Position numbers and translations under genes: made by a program. From the NCBI GenBank assembly GCA_937952235.1, contig CALFZM010000334.1:1-14576 (forward strand): DNA of 14,576 nucleotides. The letters run 5' to 3'. The notes beneath the pieces are model-generated. The model was not told the origin of the DNA, ran no database searches, and was given only the letters and a program-made list of their open reading frames with translations. The stretch comes from an uncultured Opitutia bacterium (GTDB lineage: Bacteria; Verrucomicrobiota; Verrucomicrobiia; Opitutales; Opitutaceae). Shown here one piece after another: positions 5,848-13,345 of the stretch (within the stretch, counting starts at the first letter, position 1; the number at the start of each line of letters is the position of its first letter).

Positions 5848-6723
5848 TCAGCGCTCAGGCACGATCCACCGGATCCGCCCGCCTCCGCCGGGTGCCTGGG
5901 TAAGCAGGTCGGCCAGGGTGTCGACGATCGCATCGGCTTCCACGTCGAAGCGCCAGGGCGGGTTGATCACCAGCAGTCCGCAACCCTTCAGCTTGATCGC
6001 GGAGTCCGGGCCGGCGACGTCGAGTTCGATCGCGAGCGTCGGCGGCGGCTGGAGATTGCGGATGGCATTGAGGAACTCCTCGACCTTCGCGCGCGCGGTC
6101 AGCGGATACCAGATCGCGTAGGTGCCGGACGGGAAACGTCGGAGCCCCTCCGCGAGCGCGCCCGCAAGCTGCGCGAATTCGTCCGGCGCCTCGAACGGCG
6201 GATCGATCAGCACCAGCGCCCGCCGCTCGCGGGGCGGCAGATGCGCGCGCAGCGCGGCGTATCCATCCTCCTCGTGCACGGTGACGCGCCGCAACCCGTC
6301 AAACTCCGCCCGCAGCGCGGCACACTCGGCCGGGTGCAGTTCGCACAGGGCCAGCCGGTCGACCGGCCGGGCAAGCGCGTGCACCAGTGCCGGCGAGCCT
6401 GGATAGAAACGGGGTTCGCCGGCGAGGTTGCCGGCGCGGCGGTCGAACTCCCGCAGGCGTTCGAGGTAGCCGGCCAGTTCCTCCCCAATCGCGCCCGCGG
6501 GCAGTTGCCAGAGCCGGCCCACGCCGTCGGGCCATTCGGGCCGGCGCGCCAGCGAATCCCCCGTCGCCGCCGCGGCAAGGTCGTAGCGCCCACGGCCCGC
6601 GTGCGTGTCCAGGTAAAGAAACCCCTTGTCCTTGCGCTGCAGCGCCCGCACCAGCCGCACGAGCAGCGCGTGCTTGAACACGTCCGCGAAATTGCCGGCG
6701 TGAAACTGATGACGGTAGTTCAT
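5848..6723 (-). CDS. rlmJ: 23S rRNA (adenine2030-N6)-methyltransferase RlmJ
   Basis: RlmJ uses S-adenosylmethionine to methylate N6 of adenine 2030 (E. coli numbering) in 23S rRNA. The protein has 291 residues, against about 280 in E. coli. The family's N-terminal signature MNYRHQFHAGNFADVFKH (1-18) is present, as are the SAM-binding motif LDTHAGRGRYDL (38-49) and the catalytic DPPFE (174-178, the D/N-P-P-[FYW] motif of N6-adenine methyltransferases). The later AIWYPL and GCGLLVINPPW segments are also typical. The ATG at 6721-6723 is preceded by a purine-rich GAGGCGGGG, one of the few ribosome-site-like sequences in the window. It starts 19 bases after the stop of the YhcH-family gene on the same strand, so the two are probably co-transcribed. 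Confidence 0.95.
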   Translation of the reverse strand: MNYRHQFHAGNFADVFKHALLVRLVRALQRKDKGFLYLDTHAGRGRYDLAAAATGDSLARRPEWPDGVGRLWQLPAGAIGEELAGYLERLREFDRRAGNLAGEPRFYPGSPALVHALARPVDRLALCELHPAECAALRAEFDGLRRVTVHEEDGYAALRAHLPPRERRALVLIDPPFEAPDEFAQLAGALAEGLRRFPSGTYAIWYPLTARAKVEEFLNAIRNLQPPPTLAIELDVAGPDSAIKLKGCGLLVINPPWRFDVEADAIVDTLADLLTQAPGGGGRIRWIVPER

Positions 6724-6742
6724 CCCCGCCTCGCCGCCGGCG

Positions 6743-7240
6743 TCAGCCGACCGGGATCTTCACCACCACCTTGCGGACAAGCACCGGCGCACCGCCCGAA
6801 CGCAGCGAGGGCATGTGGACATCCACCGGATGAAAGATGGCGCCGAGCCCGGCATTGAGCCGCAGCCGCGCGGCTTCGGCCGTGTCGCCGTACGTGACGA
6901 GATCGCGTTCCGGATCGAACGGATCGCGCACGGCGATCCGGGCGGCGTCGACAACCTCGATCGTCTCGTCCCCCTCGATCACGACCTGGAGGTCGATGTA
7001 CTTGCGGTGGGACTCGAAAAAGCCCTCGGCGCGCGGCTTGGTTTCGTAGACCTGCTCCACCGCGAACACGCCTTCGCCCAACTCGACCCGCTGAGAGCCA
7101 CCCGGGGCCAGACTCCTGAGGCGGTCCGCGCCGACCGAGCCGGGTTGCAGCAGTTCGTCCACGTGGGCGAAGGCCGCGGCAAAGCGGGGATTGTGAGGAG
7201 CCTGCGCACGCAGGGCCGCGAGCGTTCCGAAAAGTGCCAT
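6743..7240 (-). CDS. YhcH/YjgK/YiaL family protein (DUF386)
   Basis: This 165-residue cytoplasmic protein belongs to the cupin-like YhcH/YjgK/YiaL family, which also includes EbgC. Visible family motifs are ETKPRAEGFFESHRKYIDLQ (66-85), the paired HPVDVHMP (137-144) and the C-terminal KVVVKIP. The His and acidic residues in these motifs are those expected to bind a metal in the beta-barrel. Members act in or near sugar metabolism, for example sialic acid or keto-gulonate pathways and as the small partner of Ebg beta-galactosidase, but a specific reaction cannot be assigned here. No sugar genes adjoin it; it precedes rlmJ by 19 bases. The start is the ATG at 7238-7240. Confidence 0.88.
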   Translation of the reverse strand: MALFGTLAALRAQAPHNPRFAAAFAHVDELLQPGSVGADRLRSLAPGGSQRVELGEGVFAVEQVYETKPRAEGFFESHRKYIDLQVVIEGDETIEVVDAARIAVRDPFDPERDLVTYGDTAEAARLRLNAGLGAIFHPVDVHMPSLRSGGAPVLVRKVVVKIPVG

Positions 7241-7263
7241 GCGTTCACATCACCCCGCCGCGT

Positions 7264-7320
7264 TTTCGCTGGCAAGCAGCGAAACCCCGCCCCGCGGGGT
7301 GGCCGGACGGCCCGGGTCCG
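7264..7320. repeat. Three tandem stem-loops in a divergent spacer
   Basis: The 137-base spacer between the YhcH-family gene (-) and the DUF4412 gene (+) holds consecutive hairpins. TTTCGCTG (7264-7271) pairs with CAGCGAAA (7277-7284). CCCCG (7285-7289) pairs with CGGGG (7295-7299). CGGAC (7304-7308) pairs with GTCCG (7316-7320). The dense palindromes suggest either a REP-like cluster or a structured 5' leader for one of the two genes. No promoter consensus is evident. Confidence 0.4.
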
Positions 7321-7377
7321 CCGGACGCGCTTGCTCCAGCCCGGCCGCGGTGCTCTCCTGCGGCCGATTCCACCACC

Positions 7378-8094
7378 ATGAAGACTCTCCTGCGCCTCCT
7401 GCTCGCCAGCGCCCTGCTGGCTCCCGCCGCCGTGCTCGCCGCCGCGTTCGAAGGCAAGATCAGCTACAAGATCACGGTGCCGCGCGAAAAGCCGGCCGAG
7501 ATGCACCAGGCGCTGAAAGGCGACAAGATGCGCATGGACGCACCCGGCGGCAAAAAGGGCGGCGGCAGCATGATCATGGACCTGAAGAAACGGGAGATGA
7601 TCATGCTCATGGACAGCGAGAAGATGTACATGTCCATGCAACTCCCGGAGGACACGGAGCTGCCCGGCGGCCCCGCGAAGGAGCCGAAGATCGAGAAGAC
7701 CTCCGTCACGGAGAAGATCCTCGGCTACACCGCGACGAAATACCTCGCGCTCTCTGACGACAGCACCACCGAGATGTGGCTCGCCGAGGGCATCGGCACC
7801 TTCATGGGCATGGGCAACAATTCCGGCGGCAGCAGCGGCGGCGGCGGGCTGTTCGGCGGCCGGGCCAAGAAAGAGAGTTCGGTCCGCTCCTGGGAAAAGG
7901 CCCTCCAGGGCAAGGATCTGTTTCCGCTGCGGGTGGTGGAACTCGACAAGGCCGGGAAGGAGCGCTTCCGCATGGAGGTCACGGCGCTGACCAAGGAAAA
8001 GCTCCCCGACTCGCTCTTCCTGCCGCCCGAAGGCTACACCAAGTTCGACATGGGCGGCATGATGCGGGGCATGATCCCCGGCCTCGGCCGCTGA
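7378..8094 (+). CDS. Secreted methionine-rich DUF4412 protein
   Basis: The protein has 238 residues and starts with a clear Sec signal peptide, MKTLLRLLLASALLAPAAVLA, probably cleaved near residue 21-22; no lipobox is seen. The mature part fits DUF4412 proteins: KISYKIT, then paired strands SMIMDLKKREMIMLM and KMYMSMQLP, then a TEKILGYTATKYL segment. A Gly/Ser-rich loop (about 147-161) interrupts the domain before the closing half (FPLRVVELD, FRMEVTAL). Twenty of 238 residues are methionine, many alternating in predicted strands. Family function is unknown; an extracytoplasmic location is inferred from the signal peptide. The ATG at 7378 is chosen over upstream openings because it begins the signal peptide. 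A hairpin follows the stop. Confidence 0.83.
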   Translation: MKTLLRLLLASALLAPAAVLAAAFEGKISYKITVPREKPAEMHQALKGDKMRMDAPGGKKGGGSMIMDLKKREMIMLMDSEKMYMSMQLPEDTELPGGPAKEPKIEKTSVTEKILGYTATKYLALSDDSTTEMWLAEGIGTFMGMGNNSGGSSGGGGLFGGRAKKESSVRSWEKALQGKDLFPLRVVELDKAGKERFRMEVTALTKEKLPDSLFLPPEGYTKFDMGGMMRGMIPGLGR

Positions 8095-8110
8095 TTGCGG
8101 CCTGGCATTT

Positions 8111-8143
8111 GCGGGCGTGCGGACGGCCCCGTCCGCATCCCGC
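8111..8143. terminator. Hairpin between convergent genes
   Basis: A perfect 8-base stem, TGCGGACG (8118-8125) with CGTCCGCA (8130-8137), is extended after a small bulge by GCGGG (8111-8115) with CCCGC (8139-8143). It fills most of the 55 bases between the stops of the DUF4412 gene (+) and the EIIA-cyclase gene (-). No T run follows on either strand, so its strength as a terminator is uncertain. Confidence 0.42.
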
Positions 8144-8149
8144 CGTCGG

Positions 8150-9496
8150 CTAGCGACGTTTCTCCGTCAGCGGCAGCATGACACCCCGGCGGAACAACGT
8201 CACCTGCCCGGTGCTCGAGGACACCACGATCGAGATGCAGTTGGTCTTCACGCTGATCGCGGCGGCGGCGGCGTGACGGCTGCCGAGGCCGCTCGGCAGG
8301 ACGTGCGTGCTGTCGGTCGCCTGGATCAGGCTGCCGGCCGACTCCACGACGCCGTCGCCGCGGATGATGAATGCGCCGTCGATGGAGGAAAACTCCTTCA
8401 CCGTCTCGTCCATGAAGGGATTCAGGATGTTACGGTCCTCCTCCTTGTATCCGTAAAATGGATTGAGCACGAGCGGCTTCGAGAGCGAAGCGACGCGCTC
8501 GACGTCACCGACGACGAACAGGCAGCCGACCGGCTTGCCCTCGCGGCCCTCGACCCCGAGCTCCGTGGCGACGGCGATCACGCGCTCGAGCACCTCGGGT
8601 TTCACGTCGGCCGGCAGGAGGTCCGCCGTCGAGCCGGTGAGCAGCGTCTGGAACTCGCGCTCGATGTCGACCACCACGAGCGTGTCGAACTGGTTGCTGC
8701 CGGATATGCCGCCCACGCAGCAGATGCGGTCGGAGAACGTCACGACGCCGCGCGTCAGCGCCACCAGCATCGCGCTCCGCAGTTGCGCGAGCCGCTGGTT
8801 CGAGAAGGAGCGGACCTGGATGGTCTCGCTGAATCCGCCGTCGTCGTCGCCCGTCGACTCCAGCGCGGTGCGCGTGACGAGGATCGTCTTCAGCTTCGAC
8901 GCCAGCACGCCGGGCTGGATCCCGCCGGTGAAGGTGTCGCCGAAGACCACGATGGCGCTGCAATCCGCGCCCTGGGCGACGCGTTCGGCCTCGCGAAACA
9001 TGAGCCGGTTGACGCGGTTTTGCTGGAGCTCCACCGCCTTCAGGCCGCCGAAGCCGCCGACCAGGCGCTCGTGCAGCGCGTCGAGGTCGGGCGCGTTGAC
9101 GAGGTTGTCGACCAGCTCCTTGTCCTTCACCTGCCGGGCGAGCGAGGCGAGCACCTGGAGGTAATCGCGCGCATTCTCGCCCGCGATGAGCATGACGATC
9201 AGGTGCACCCGCTCGTCGGCGAGCGCGCCGTCGTGGCGGATCCCCACCCGGCTGCGGCCGATCGCGAGAATGTAGCGCCGCGACATCTTGATGCGCACGT
9301 GAGGCAGGGCGACGCCGAAGCCCAGGTAGGTCGTCATCGTGCTCTCGCGCGCGAGCAGCCCCTTGAGCAGCGCCTCGGCCTTGAGGTCGGGGAACTTTTC
9401 GACGCAGACCGCGAGCAGCTCCTGCAACGCGCCTTCGAGATCGAGGCTCTTCAGATCAACGATCCGGCCCCGGGAAATGATCTTGTCGAGACGCAT
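8150..9496 (-). CDS. PTS EIIA domain fused to DacZ-like diadenylate cyclase
   Basis: This 448-residue soluble protein joins three parts. Residues 1 to about 148 are a fructose/nitrogen-type PTS EIIA domain with the phosphorylatable His66 in GVALPHVR and the later LIAGENARDYLQVLASLAR. Residues about 158-290 resemble the pyruvate-kinase C-terminal-like domain found before archaeal-type DacZ cyclases (DCSAIVVFGD, KTILVTRTA, FDTLVVVDIERE). Residues about 300-445 are a DisA_N cyclase domain: EGREGKPVGCLFVVGD (316-331), DGA (373-375) and GLGSRHAAAA (403-412). The cyclase makes c-di-AMP from two ATP, a second messenger controlling potassium, osmotic balance and envelope state. The second Arg of the common R-H-R motif is Ala here. 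The EIIA domain suggests control by PTS phosphorylation, which is inference. No other PTS gene is in the window. No Shine-Dalgarno sequence precedes the ATG at 9494-9496. Confidence 0.88.
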   Translation of the reverse strand: MRLDKIISRGRIVDLKSLDLEGALQELLAVCVEKFPDLKAEALLKGLLARESTMTTYLGFGVALPHVRIKMSRRYILAIGRSRVGIRHDGALADERVHLIVMLIAGENARDYLQVLASLARQVKDKELVDNLVNAPDLDALHERLVGGFGGLKAVELQQNRVNRLMFREAERVAQGADCSAIVVFGDTFTGGIQPGVLASKLKTILVTRTALESTGDDDGGFSETIQVRSFSNQRLAQLRSAMLVALTRGVVTFSDRICCVGGISGSNQFDTLVVVDIEREFQTLLTGSTADLLPADVKPEVLERVIAVATELGVEGREGKPVGCLFVVGDVERVASLSKPLVLNPFYGYKEEDRNILNPFMDETVKEFSSIDGAFIIRGDGVVESAGSLIQATDSTHVLPSGLGSRHAAAAAISVKTNCISIVVSSSTGQVTLFRRGVMLPLTEKRR

Positions 9497-9563
9497 GGCT
9501 TAGAAATTCCGGACCGCGGATCCCAGCACCCGCGGCCATGGTGGCACGACGCGCGGCGCGACC

Positions 9564-9633
9564 GTAGGTTCCGCGTCTGCCCCGGAACTCAGTCCCGGTG
9601 TCTGGGAATGGGCCGCGCGCACGCCAGACCTAC
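9564..9633. repeat. Palindromic intergenic element overlapping the nuoA stop
   Basis: A 70-base segment has inverted ends GTAGGT (9564-9569) and ACCTAC (9628-9633), followed after three unpaired positions by GCGT (9573-9576) and ACGC (9621-9624). The interior is G/C-rich with smaller repeats of CCCGG. Size and design resemble the element at 1270-1347, although the sequence differs. The right end covers the stop codon of nuoA (9630-9632). It occupies much of the 133-base gap before the EIIA-cyclase gene. Only one copy is visible, so its status as a dispersed repeat is unproven. Confidence 0.4.
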
Positions 9634-10004
9634 CGTTCCCACTGCAACGCACCCTTCTTCACTTCGTACACCAGGCCCAGGATGAGCACGCCGAGAAAGA
9701 AGGCGATGGGGCCGATGATGGCGATGTCGTGGGCGAGAAATTCCCGGTAGATGAACGTCCAGGGAATCAGGATCACCACCTCCAGGTCGAACAGCATGAA
9801 GAGCAGCGCCGTGAGGTAGAACTTCACCGAGAACCGCGTGTGCACCAGGCCTTCGGCGGGCACCCCGCATTCGTACGCGGAGTCCTTGATCTTGTTCTTC
9901 GGCGACCGCTGCCCGAACAGGTGACTCGCCGCGATCACCCCCCCCGTGATGGCGGCCGCCAGCGCAGCCTGGATGAGGAAGGGGAGATACGCGGAGGAAT
10001 TCAT
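9630..10004 (-). CDS. nuoA: NADH-quinone oxidoreductase subunit A (NuoA)
   Basis: NuoA is a small membrane subunit of respiratory complex I, equivalent to mitochondrial ND3, near the quinone-binding junction. The 124-residue form has three membrane helices (about 7-27, 60-83 and 93-114). The long loop after helix 1 carries the hallmark SAYECGVP (42-49, with the conserved Cys46), followed by RFSVKFYLTALLFMLFDLE (57-75) with the conserved acidic residues of helix 2. The frame is open upstream to 10052, but the ATG at 10002-10004 gives the usual length and N-terminus (MNSSAYLPFL). No nuoB or other nuo gene adjoins: upstream is a DUF362-like gene (130-base gap) and downstream the EIIA-cyclase (133-base gap). 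This isolation is unusual; whether other nuo genes lie elsewhere cannot be seen. Confidence 0.94.
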   Translation of the reverse strand: MNSSAYLPFLIQAALAAAITGGVIAASHLFGQRSPKNKIKDSAYECGVPAEGLVHTRFSVKFYLTALLFMLFDLEVVILIPWTFIYREFLAHDIAIIGPIAFFLGVLILGLVYEVKKGALQWER

Positions 10005-10134
10005 GAGAGGGACGCAGCCAAAAAAGTGTTCCGACGCCACCGGGGTCCGCAAGAGGGAAGTTGGCCGTCCGGCCGCCGGAATCCCTGCCCACTCGGCTCC
10101 GAGTCCGCCACCCGCGACTCCGCCGTCCGGGCGA

Positions 10135-11178
10135 TCAGTCGACCGAGATAAAGCGGGCCTGGCGGATCTTGGTCGAACCCACGCCGAGCGTCTCCGCGAA
10201 CTCCAGGGTGCGGATTTCCTCGTCGATGACGGCGAAGCCCTGCTTTGCCCGCAGGGTGTTCATCCGGTCGCGCACCAGCGAGTCGAGCATCACGGGATCG
10301 TTGCTCAGCCACAGCAGCGGCTCCGACACGGTGTAGAGGGAGTTGAAAAACGGGCCGCCGATGAACTGGTAGTGCTGCAGGCTCGCCAGGGTGAACATCC
10401 ACGTCTGCCGCAGTTCGGGGATCGCGCTCATCTCGGCGACGGCCGCGGGCGCATTGGCGGGCGAGCGGAAGAAGCGGGCCGTGTTCGACGCGTTCCACAG
10501 GGTGGCGTTCACGAGCGCGCCGTTGATGCCGAGCGTCGGGTGGTCGGTGTAGACCGGCAGGTTGATCCAGAAATCCGCGTCGAGGAACAGGGGCGTGGCG
10601 AGAAAGCTCTTGCGGTCCTCATCCTTCGTCGACGTCGGCGACACGCCCTTGGTCTGCTCCTGCGCGAAGATCGGGTCGAACCGCTGCGGCAGCGGCGAGT
10701 CGTAGAACCAGACCGGATCGTAGTAGCGGCCGGACTCCAGGACGTAGACCGGAATGCCGTAGAACGGCGTCTGGCCCGAAACCAGCGACGGCAGGTAGCC
10801 GGTCATCCGCAGGCGGAGGGCGTTGAGGCCGACGAGGAAGATGTCCTGGTGCCCGAATCCGCGTTTCTTCAATGCGGCGATCACGCCCTTGACCAGCGGG
10901 ATGGGCGTCGCGAGCCCGGGACCGGAGTCGGCGTAGATCTTCAAGCCGACCTTCTTCTTCGCCCCGGGCACGAGCATCCGGCCGGTTTCCTTTTCAAAGG
11001 CGGCGATCAGCCGCTCCACCTGGCGCTCGTAGGTCGGCTCGTCGAAGGCGGCGAGCCGCGCCTCCCACACCGGCTCGGGCAGCGCCCCGGCCTTCGGCGC
11101 CGGACTTCCAGCCGGCGCGGCAAGGCCTCGCGACGCCAGCGACACGAGACCGAGGAACAGTACGAAAGCGAAACGCAT
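10135..11178 (-). CDS. Secreted DUF362-like protein
   Basis: The protein has 347 residues and starts with a Sec-type signal peptide, MRFAFVLFLGLVSLASRGLA, cleaved near residue 20. The mature part contains KVGLKIYADSGPGLATPIPLVKGVIAALKKRGF, which fits the substrate-like nucleotide or metal-binding start of DUF362 proteins. These usually read as a V-x-I-K segment, then T-x-P-x-V, then an I-x-x-L-x-x-x-G helix. Downstream are GRYYDPVWFYDSPLP, FWINLPVYTDHPTLGINGALVN and a C-terminal IRTLEFAETLGVG. No Cys cluster for an iron-sulfur centre is visible. The biochemical role is unknown. The frame continues open across dnaG on the opposite strand, but the true start is the ATG at 11176-11178. It may be co-transcribed with nuoA 130 bases downstream. 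The DUF362 assignment is moderate. Confidence 0.68.
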   Translation of the reverse strand: MRFAFVLFLGLVSLASRGLAAPAGSPAPKAGALPEPVWEARLAAFDEPTYERQVERLIAAFEKETGRMLVPGAKKKVGLKIYADSGPGLATPIPLVKGVIAALKKRGFGHQDIFLVGLNALRLRMTGYLPSLVSGQTPFYGIPVYVLESGRYYDPVWFYDSPLPQRFDPIFAQEQTKGVSPTSTKDEDRKSFLATPLFLDADFWINLPVYTDHPTLGINGALVNATLWNASNTARFFRSPANAPAAVAEMSAIPELRQTWMFTLASLQHYQFIGGPFFNSLYTVSEPLLWLSNDPVMLDSLVRDRMNTLRAKQGFAVIDEEIRTLEFAETLGVGSTKIRQARFISVD

Positions 11179-11261
11179 GGGAGATGGGTCGCCTGGCGAC
11201 AGGCGAAGTTTCCTTCCGCCGGCAAAAAGGACGCCGCCGGGAGCCGCCAGGGGCGCGAAAC

Positions 11262-11290
11262 TTGACAGCGGGGGGCACGGGTTGAAAGTG
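11262..11290 (+). promoter_or_regulatory. Possible dnaG promoter
   Basis: A perfect TTGACA -35 hexamer lies at 11262-11267 in the 225-base divergent spacer. At a 16-base spacing the facing -10 would be GAAAGT (11284-11289), only a three-of-six match to TATAAT. It is followed by an AT-richer patch and a 114-base leader to the dnaG ATG. The -35 match is clear, the -10 weak. Confidence 0.35.
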
Positions 11291-11403
11291 CATTCTTCGC
11301 TGAGTTGCGGGGACGTCCCGGCGCGCAGCGGGAGGACCGGGCCGCCCGACCCCGCACCACCGCCCTCGTCCCCGCCCGGGCGAGCCGATACCAGCCGCCG
11401 TTC

Positions 11404-13278
11404 ATGCCCGTCATCAAGCCCTCCTGCGTGCGCGACCTGAAGTTGCGCGTGAACCTCGCCGACGTGGTTTCGCGCGTCGTGACACTGCGGCGCGCCGGAG
11501 GAGCGAAACTCAAGGGCCTGTGCCCTTTCCATAACGAGAAGACCCCCTCCTTCCACGTCGACGCGGACAAAGGCTTCTACAAGTGCTTCGGCTGCGGCAA
11601 GGCGGGCGACGCGATCACGTTCCTGCGCGAGACGGAGCAGCTCACGTTCATGGAGGCGGTCGAGGCGCTGGGGAAGCGCTTCGGGGTGCCGATCGAATAC
11701 GAGGAAGGAGCCGGTGCGCCCACCCCGGCGGAGCGTTCCCTGCGGCAGGAATTGTTCGACCTTCATGAAGTGGCGGCGGACCACTTTCATCAGGCCTTTC
11801 GGGCCGCGACTCCGGCCGGAGAGGCGATGCGCACGCTCTGGACGCAGAAGCGTCGTTTCACCCCGGAGCTCGCCGACGAATTCCGCATCGGCGCCGCCGA
11901 CGAACTGGGCAGCGGCCTCGCCGCCGCGCTGTTGAAACGGAAATACTCGGAGGAGGCGCTGCGCCGGTGCGGGTTGTTCTTCATTCACGACGACGCGCTG
12001 GTCACGACGGCGTCGCTGCGGCCCCGCTTCCGCGGCCGCCTGATGATTCCGATCCGCGACCACCAGGGACGCGTGGTGGCGTTCACCGCCCGGCAGACCG
12101 ACCTCACCCCGCCCGACGACCCGGCGCGCGAGGCGAAATACGTCAACTCGCCCGAGACCCCGATCTTCACCAAGGGCAACCTGCTCTTCAACCTCGACCG
12201 GGCCCGCACCGCCGTGGGCGACGGCCGCCCGTTCGTGCTGGTCGAAGGCCAGCTCGACGCGTTGCGCTGCTGGAGCGTCGGACTCAAGACCGCGATCGCG
12301 CCGCAAGGCACCTCGATCACGGAGGGCCAGCTCGTGCTGCTGCGCCGCTATCACGCGCAGGTCGAATGCTTCTTCGACAGCGATGCGGCCGGGCAGAAGG
12401 CCGCGCTGCGCTTCCTGCCCATGGCCCTCAAGGCAGGTCTGGAGGTGCGCTTCCTCACTCTCGCCGGCGCGGAGAAGCTCGATCCCGACCTGCTGTTCCT
12501 CGAGCGCGGGCTGCCCGCCTACGAAGAAGTGCGGCGCGACGCGACCAGCGCGATGCAGTTTGCCTGTCGCGCCATCCTTCCCGACCCGGCGCGTGCCTCC
12601 GTCGAGGAGCGCAGCCGGGCCGCCCAGGCCGTGTTCGACCTCATCGCCGCGGCGGAAAGCGAAATGACCCGGAGCGGATTTCTCAACGAGGCCGCCGCCC
12701 ACCTCAAACTGCCCCCGCTCGCGACCCAGCGCGACTTCCAGACGTTCCTCGGCCGGCAGCAGCGCCAGGCAGCGCACCGGCCCGCCGCCGAAACCGCCAC
12801 GCCGCCCGAGCCGGACGCGCCGGCCCCGCGCGCCGCCCACACCCCGGAACATCACCTCCTCTACCTGCTGCTCCATTTCGAGTCGCTCGGCAAACCACTC
12901 AGCCACGCGATCCGCCACGACTGGATCGACTCGGCGCATCCGGCCGGGGCGCTGTTGAACCGCTTCCTGGCGGAGTTCGAACAGGATGCGTGGCCGGGTC
13001 GCGACCAGTTGGACGACCTGATGGAGTCGGCCGAGGAGCGCACCCTGATCGCCACCCTGCTCTTCGACAGCCCCGCGCTCGACGATCCGCTCAAGGTCGC
13101 ACAAGAGGGCCTGCGGCAGCTCCGCGCCCGGGCGCTGGAGCCCCGTTTGCGCCAAATAGAACTTGCTTTGGCCAACCCCCATGCGGACAGTGAATCTGAC
13201 CCAATTTCTCTCTTGAAAGAACGCTCAGAACTGCAACGCCAGCTCCGCTCGCCGCTCGTCCTCGCTTCGGCCGTCTAA
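11404..13278 (+). CDS. dnaG: DNA primase DnaG
   Basis: DnaG makes the RNA primers for chromosome replication and works with the replicative helicase. The 624-residue protein begins with the CHC2 zinc-binding domain: C40-P-F-H43 and C61-F-G-C64, with the family's NEKTPSF and FYKCFGCGKAGDAI segments. The RNA polymerase-like core follows, with RGRLMIPIRD and a TOPRIM domain containing Glu281 (LVEGQLDAL), the metal-binding D325-S-D327 (FFDSDAAGQKA) and KLDPD (358-362). These match the EGYMD and DGDxAG motifs of other primases. A Pro/Ala-rich linker (about 455-482) leads to a helical C-terminal domain, expected to bind helicase. The ATG at 11404 begins the usual MPVIKPSCVRDLK; the frame is open 99 bases further upstream without a family match. 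No rpsU precedes it. rpoD follows after 67 bases. Confidence 0.97.
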   Translation: MPVIKPSCVRDLKLRVNLADVVSRVVTLRRAGGAKLKGLCPFHNEKTPSFHVDADKGFYKCFGCGKAGDAITFLRETEQLTFMEAVEALGKRFGVPIEYEEGAGAPTPAERSLRQELFDLHEVAADHFHQAFRAATPAGEAMRTLWTQKRRFTPELADEFRIGAADELGSGLAAALLKRKYSEEALRRCGLFFIHDDALVTTASLRPRFRGRLMIPIRDHQGRVVAFTARQTDLTPPDDPAREAKYVNSPETPIFTKGNLLFNLDRARTAVGDGRPFVLVEGQLDALRCWSVGLKTAIAPQGTSITEGQLVLLRRYHAQVECFFDSDAAGQKAALRFLPMALKAGLEVRFLTLAGAEKLDPDLLFLERGLPAYEEVRRDATSAMQFACRAILPDPARASVEERSRAAQAVFDLIAAAESEMTRSGFLNEAAAHLKLPPLATQRDFQTFLGRQQRQAAHRPAAETATPPEPDAPAPRAAHTPEHHLLYLLLHFESLGKPLSHAIRHDWIDSAHPAGALLNRFLAEFEQDAWPGRDQLDDLMESAEERTLIATLLFDSPALDDPLKVAQEGLRQLRARALEPRLRQIELALANPHADSESDPISLLKERSELQRQLRSPLVLASAV

Positions 13279-13321
13279 TACCCCCCGGGGAGCCTTACGC
13301 AGTCTGTGGCCGTTATTCGTC

Positions 13322-13330
13322 TACTATAGA
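13322..13330 (+). promoter_or_regulatory. Possible -10 region before rpoD
   Basis: TACTATAGA is the most AT-rich stretch in the 67-base gap between dnaG and rpoD, and contains TACTAT or TATAGA, each four of six matches to TATAAT. No good -35 lies at the right distance. It would allow rpoD transcription independent of dnaG, as known for this operon in other bacteria. The start codon of rpoD lies 16 bases downstream and no Shine-Dalgarno sequence is present. Confidence 0.3.
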
Positions 13331-13345
13331 GACCTCTTTCTCAAC

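Noticed and set aside
4170..5933. 587-codon minus-strand frame opposite the histidine kinase
   Set aside because: It is antisense to canonical H, N, G1, F, G2 and receiver motifs; no family resemblance.
8117..9685. 522-codon plus-strand frame opposite the EIIA-cyclase
   Set aside because: Charged, repetitive composition typical of an antisense shadow; the minus strand has recognisable catalytic motifs.
11179..13182. Upstream extension of the DUF362-like gene across dnaG
   Set aside because: The extension is the antisense of dnaG. The ATG at 11176-11178 starts a proper signal peptide.
11967..13193. Second long plus-strand frame inside dnaG
   Set aside because: Arg/Pro/Ala-rich shadow in another frame of dnaG, lacking any motif.
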